A stretch of 38,637 nt of DNA from Thermoproteota archaeon. GTDB lineage: Archaea > Thermoproteota > Nitrososphaeria_A > Caldarchaeales > Calditenuaceae. Position numbers and translations under genes: made by a program. The notes under the pieces were generated by a model. That model was not told the origin of the DNA and made no database searches. It was given only the letters and a program-made list of their open reading frames with translations. Below are positions 38,635-38,637 of the stretch, one piece after another. Numbering within the stretch: the first letter of the stretch is position 1; every line of letters begins with the position of its first letter. The stretch covers positions 1-38,637 of the forward strand of contig JAUQPU010000008.1 in NCBI GenBank assembly GCA_030550235.1. Direction: 5' to 3'.

Positions 38635-38637
38635 ATC

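Noticed and set aside
1-38637. CRISPR arrays, IS elements, tRNA genes, selenocysteine or modification-restriction genes
   Set aside because: No regularly spaced repeats, transposase motifs, cloverleaf sequences or methyltransferase/nuclease pairs were seen on either strand.

Overview
The window comes from an archaeon, most likely a thermophilic member of the Thermoproteota (Crenarchaeota/Aigarchaeota-like); I cannot name the genus. The evidence is: archaeal TATA boxes about 26 bp upstream of many first start codons (leaderless genes); frequent GTG and TTG starts; an archaeal/eukaryal-type asparaginyl-tRNA synthetase; the archaeal pterin genes mptA-mptE; a PIN-domain VirB11-like ATPase; a V4R protein; an MTA phosphorylase with the C-terminal CxC motif known from hyperthermophile enzymes; and an archaeal 5S rRNA. 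Base composition is fairly GC-rich throughout. No gene-free stretch exceeds about 300 bases.

Layout. Positions 1-3.3 kb hold two small helix-turn-helix proteins and a 752-aa secreted, membrane-anchored protein ending in a degenerate cupredoxin domain. Positions 3.4-22.75 kb hold a head-and-tail (HK97-fold, siphovirus-like) provirus or gene-transfer-agent-like element. The long minus-strand arm reads, in transcription order: small membrane protein, ABC-ATPase/GNAT fusion, prohead protease, major capsid protein, head-tail adaptor, tail terminator, Cys-rich protein, subtilisin-like protease, tail tube, two overlapping tail chaperones, HK97-gp10-like protein, 785-aa tape measure, baseplate hub, receptor-binding-like fibre, coiled-coil protein, a 75-aa protein and large terminase. 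A short divergent plus-strand arm carries portal, a membrane protein and a membrane-anchored CxxC/HTH protein. The right end has a two-TM protein, two ribbon-helix-helix regulators, an unknown 93-aa protein and a ParB-like protein. I see no integrase, replication gene, att repeats or flanking tRNA.

Positions 22.8-38.6 kb are cellular: a secreted protein and a polytopic membrane protein; asnS; mptA-mptE (methanopterin/folate-type C1 carrier synthesis); a secreted chymotrypsin-fold protease that looks bacterial; mtnP (methylthioadenosine salvage); a zinc-ribbon protein; two very small proteins; an AbrB-like regulator; an ABC-exporter membrane domain with no ATPase partner; a Gfo/Idh/MocA oxidoreductase, a small wHTH and a SelA-like PLP enzyme (possibly a sugar or sugar-acid locus); the PIN-ATPase; the V4R protein; an IscU/SufU-type Fe-S scaffold; sfsA; and a solitary 5S rRNA at the right edge.

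Regulation. The same TATA-to-start spacing occurs in host and element genes. At three places (18506-18559, 21365-21378, 38479-38487) one AT-rich or palindromic element appears to serve two divergent genes. The clearest exception is the orphan ABC membrane gene at 31140, preceded by a strong interrupted hairpin.
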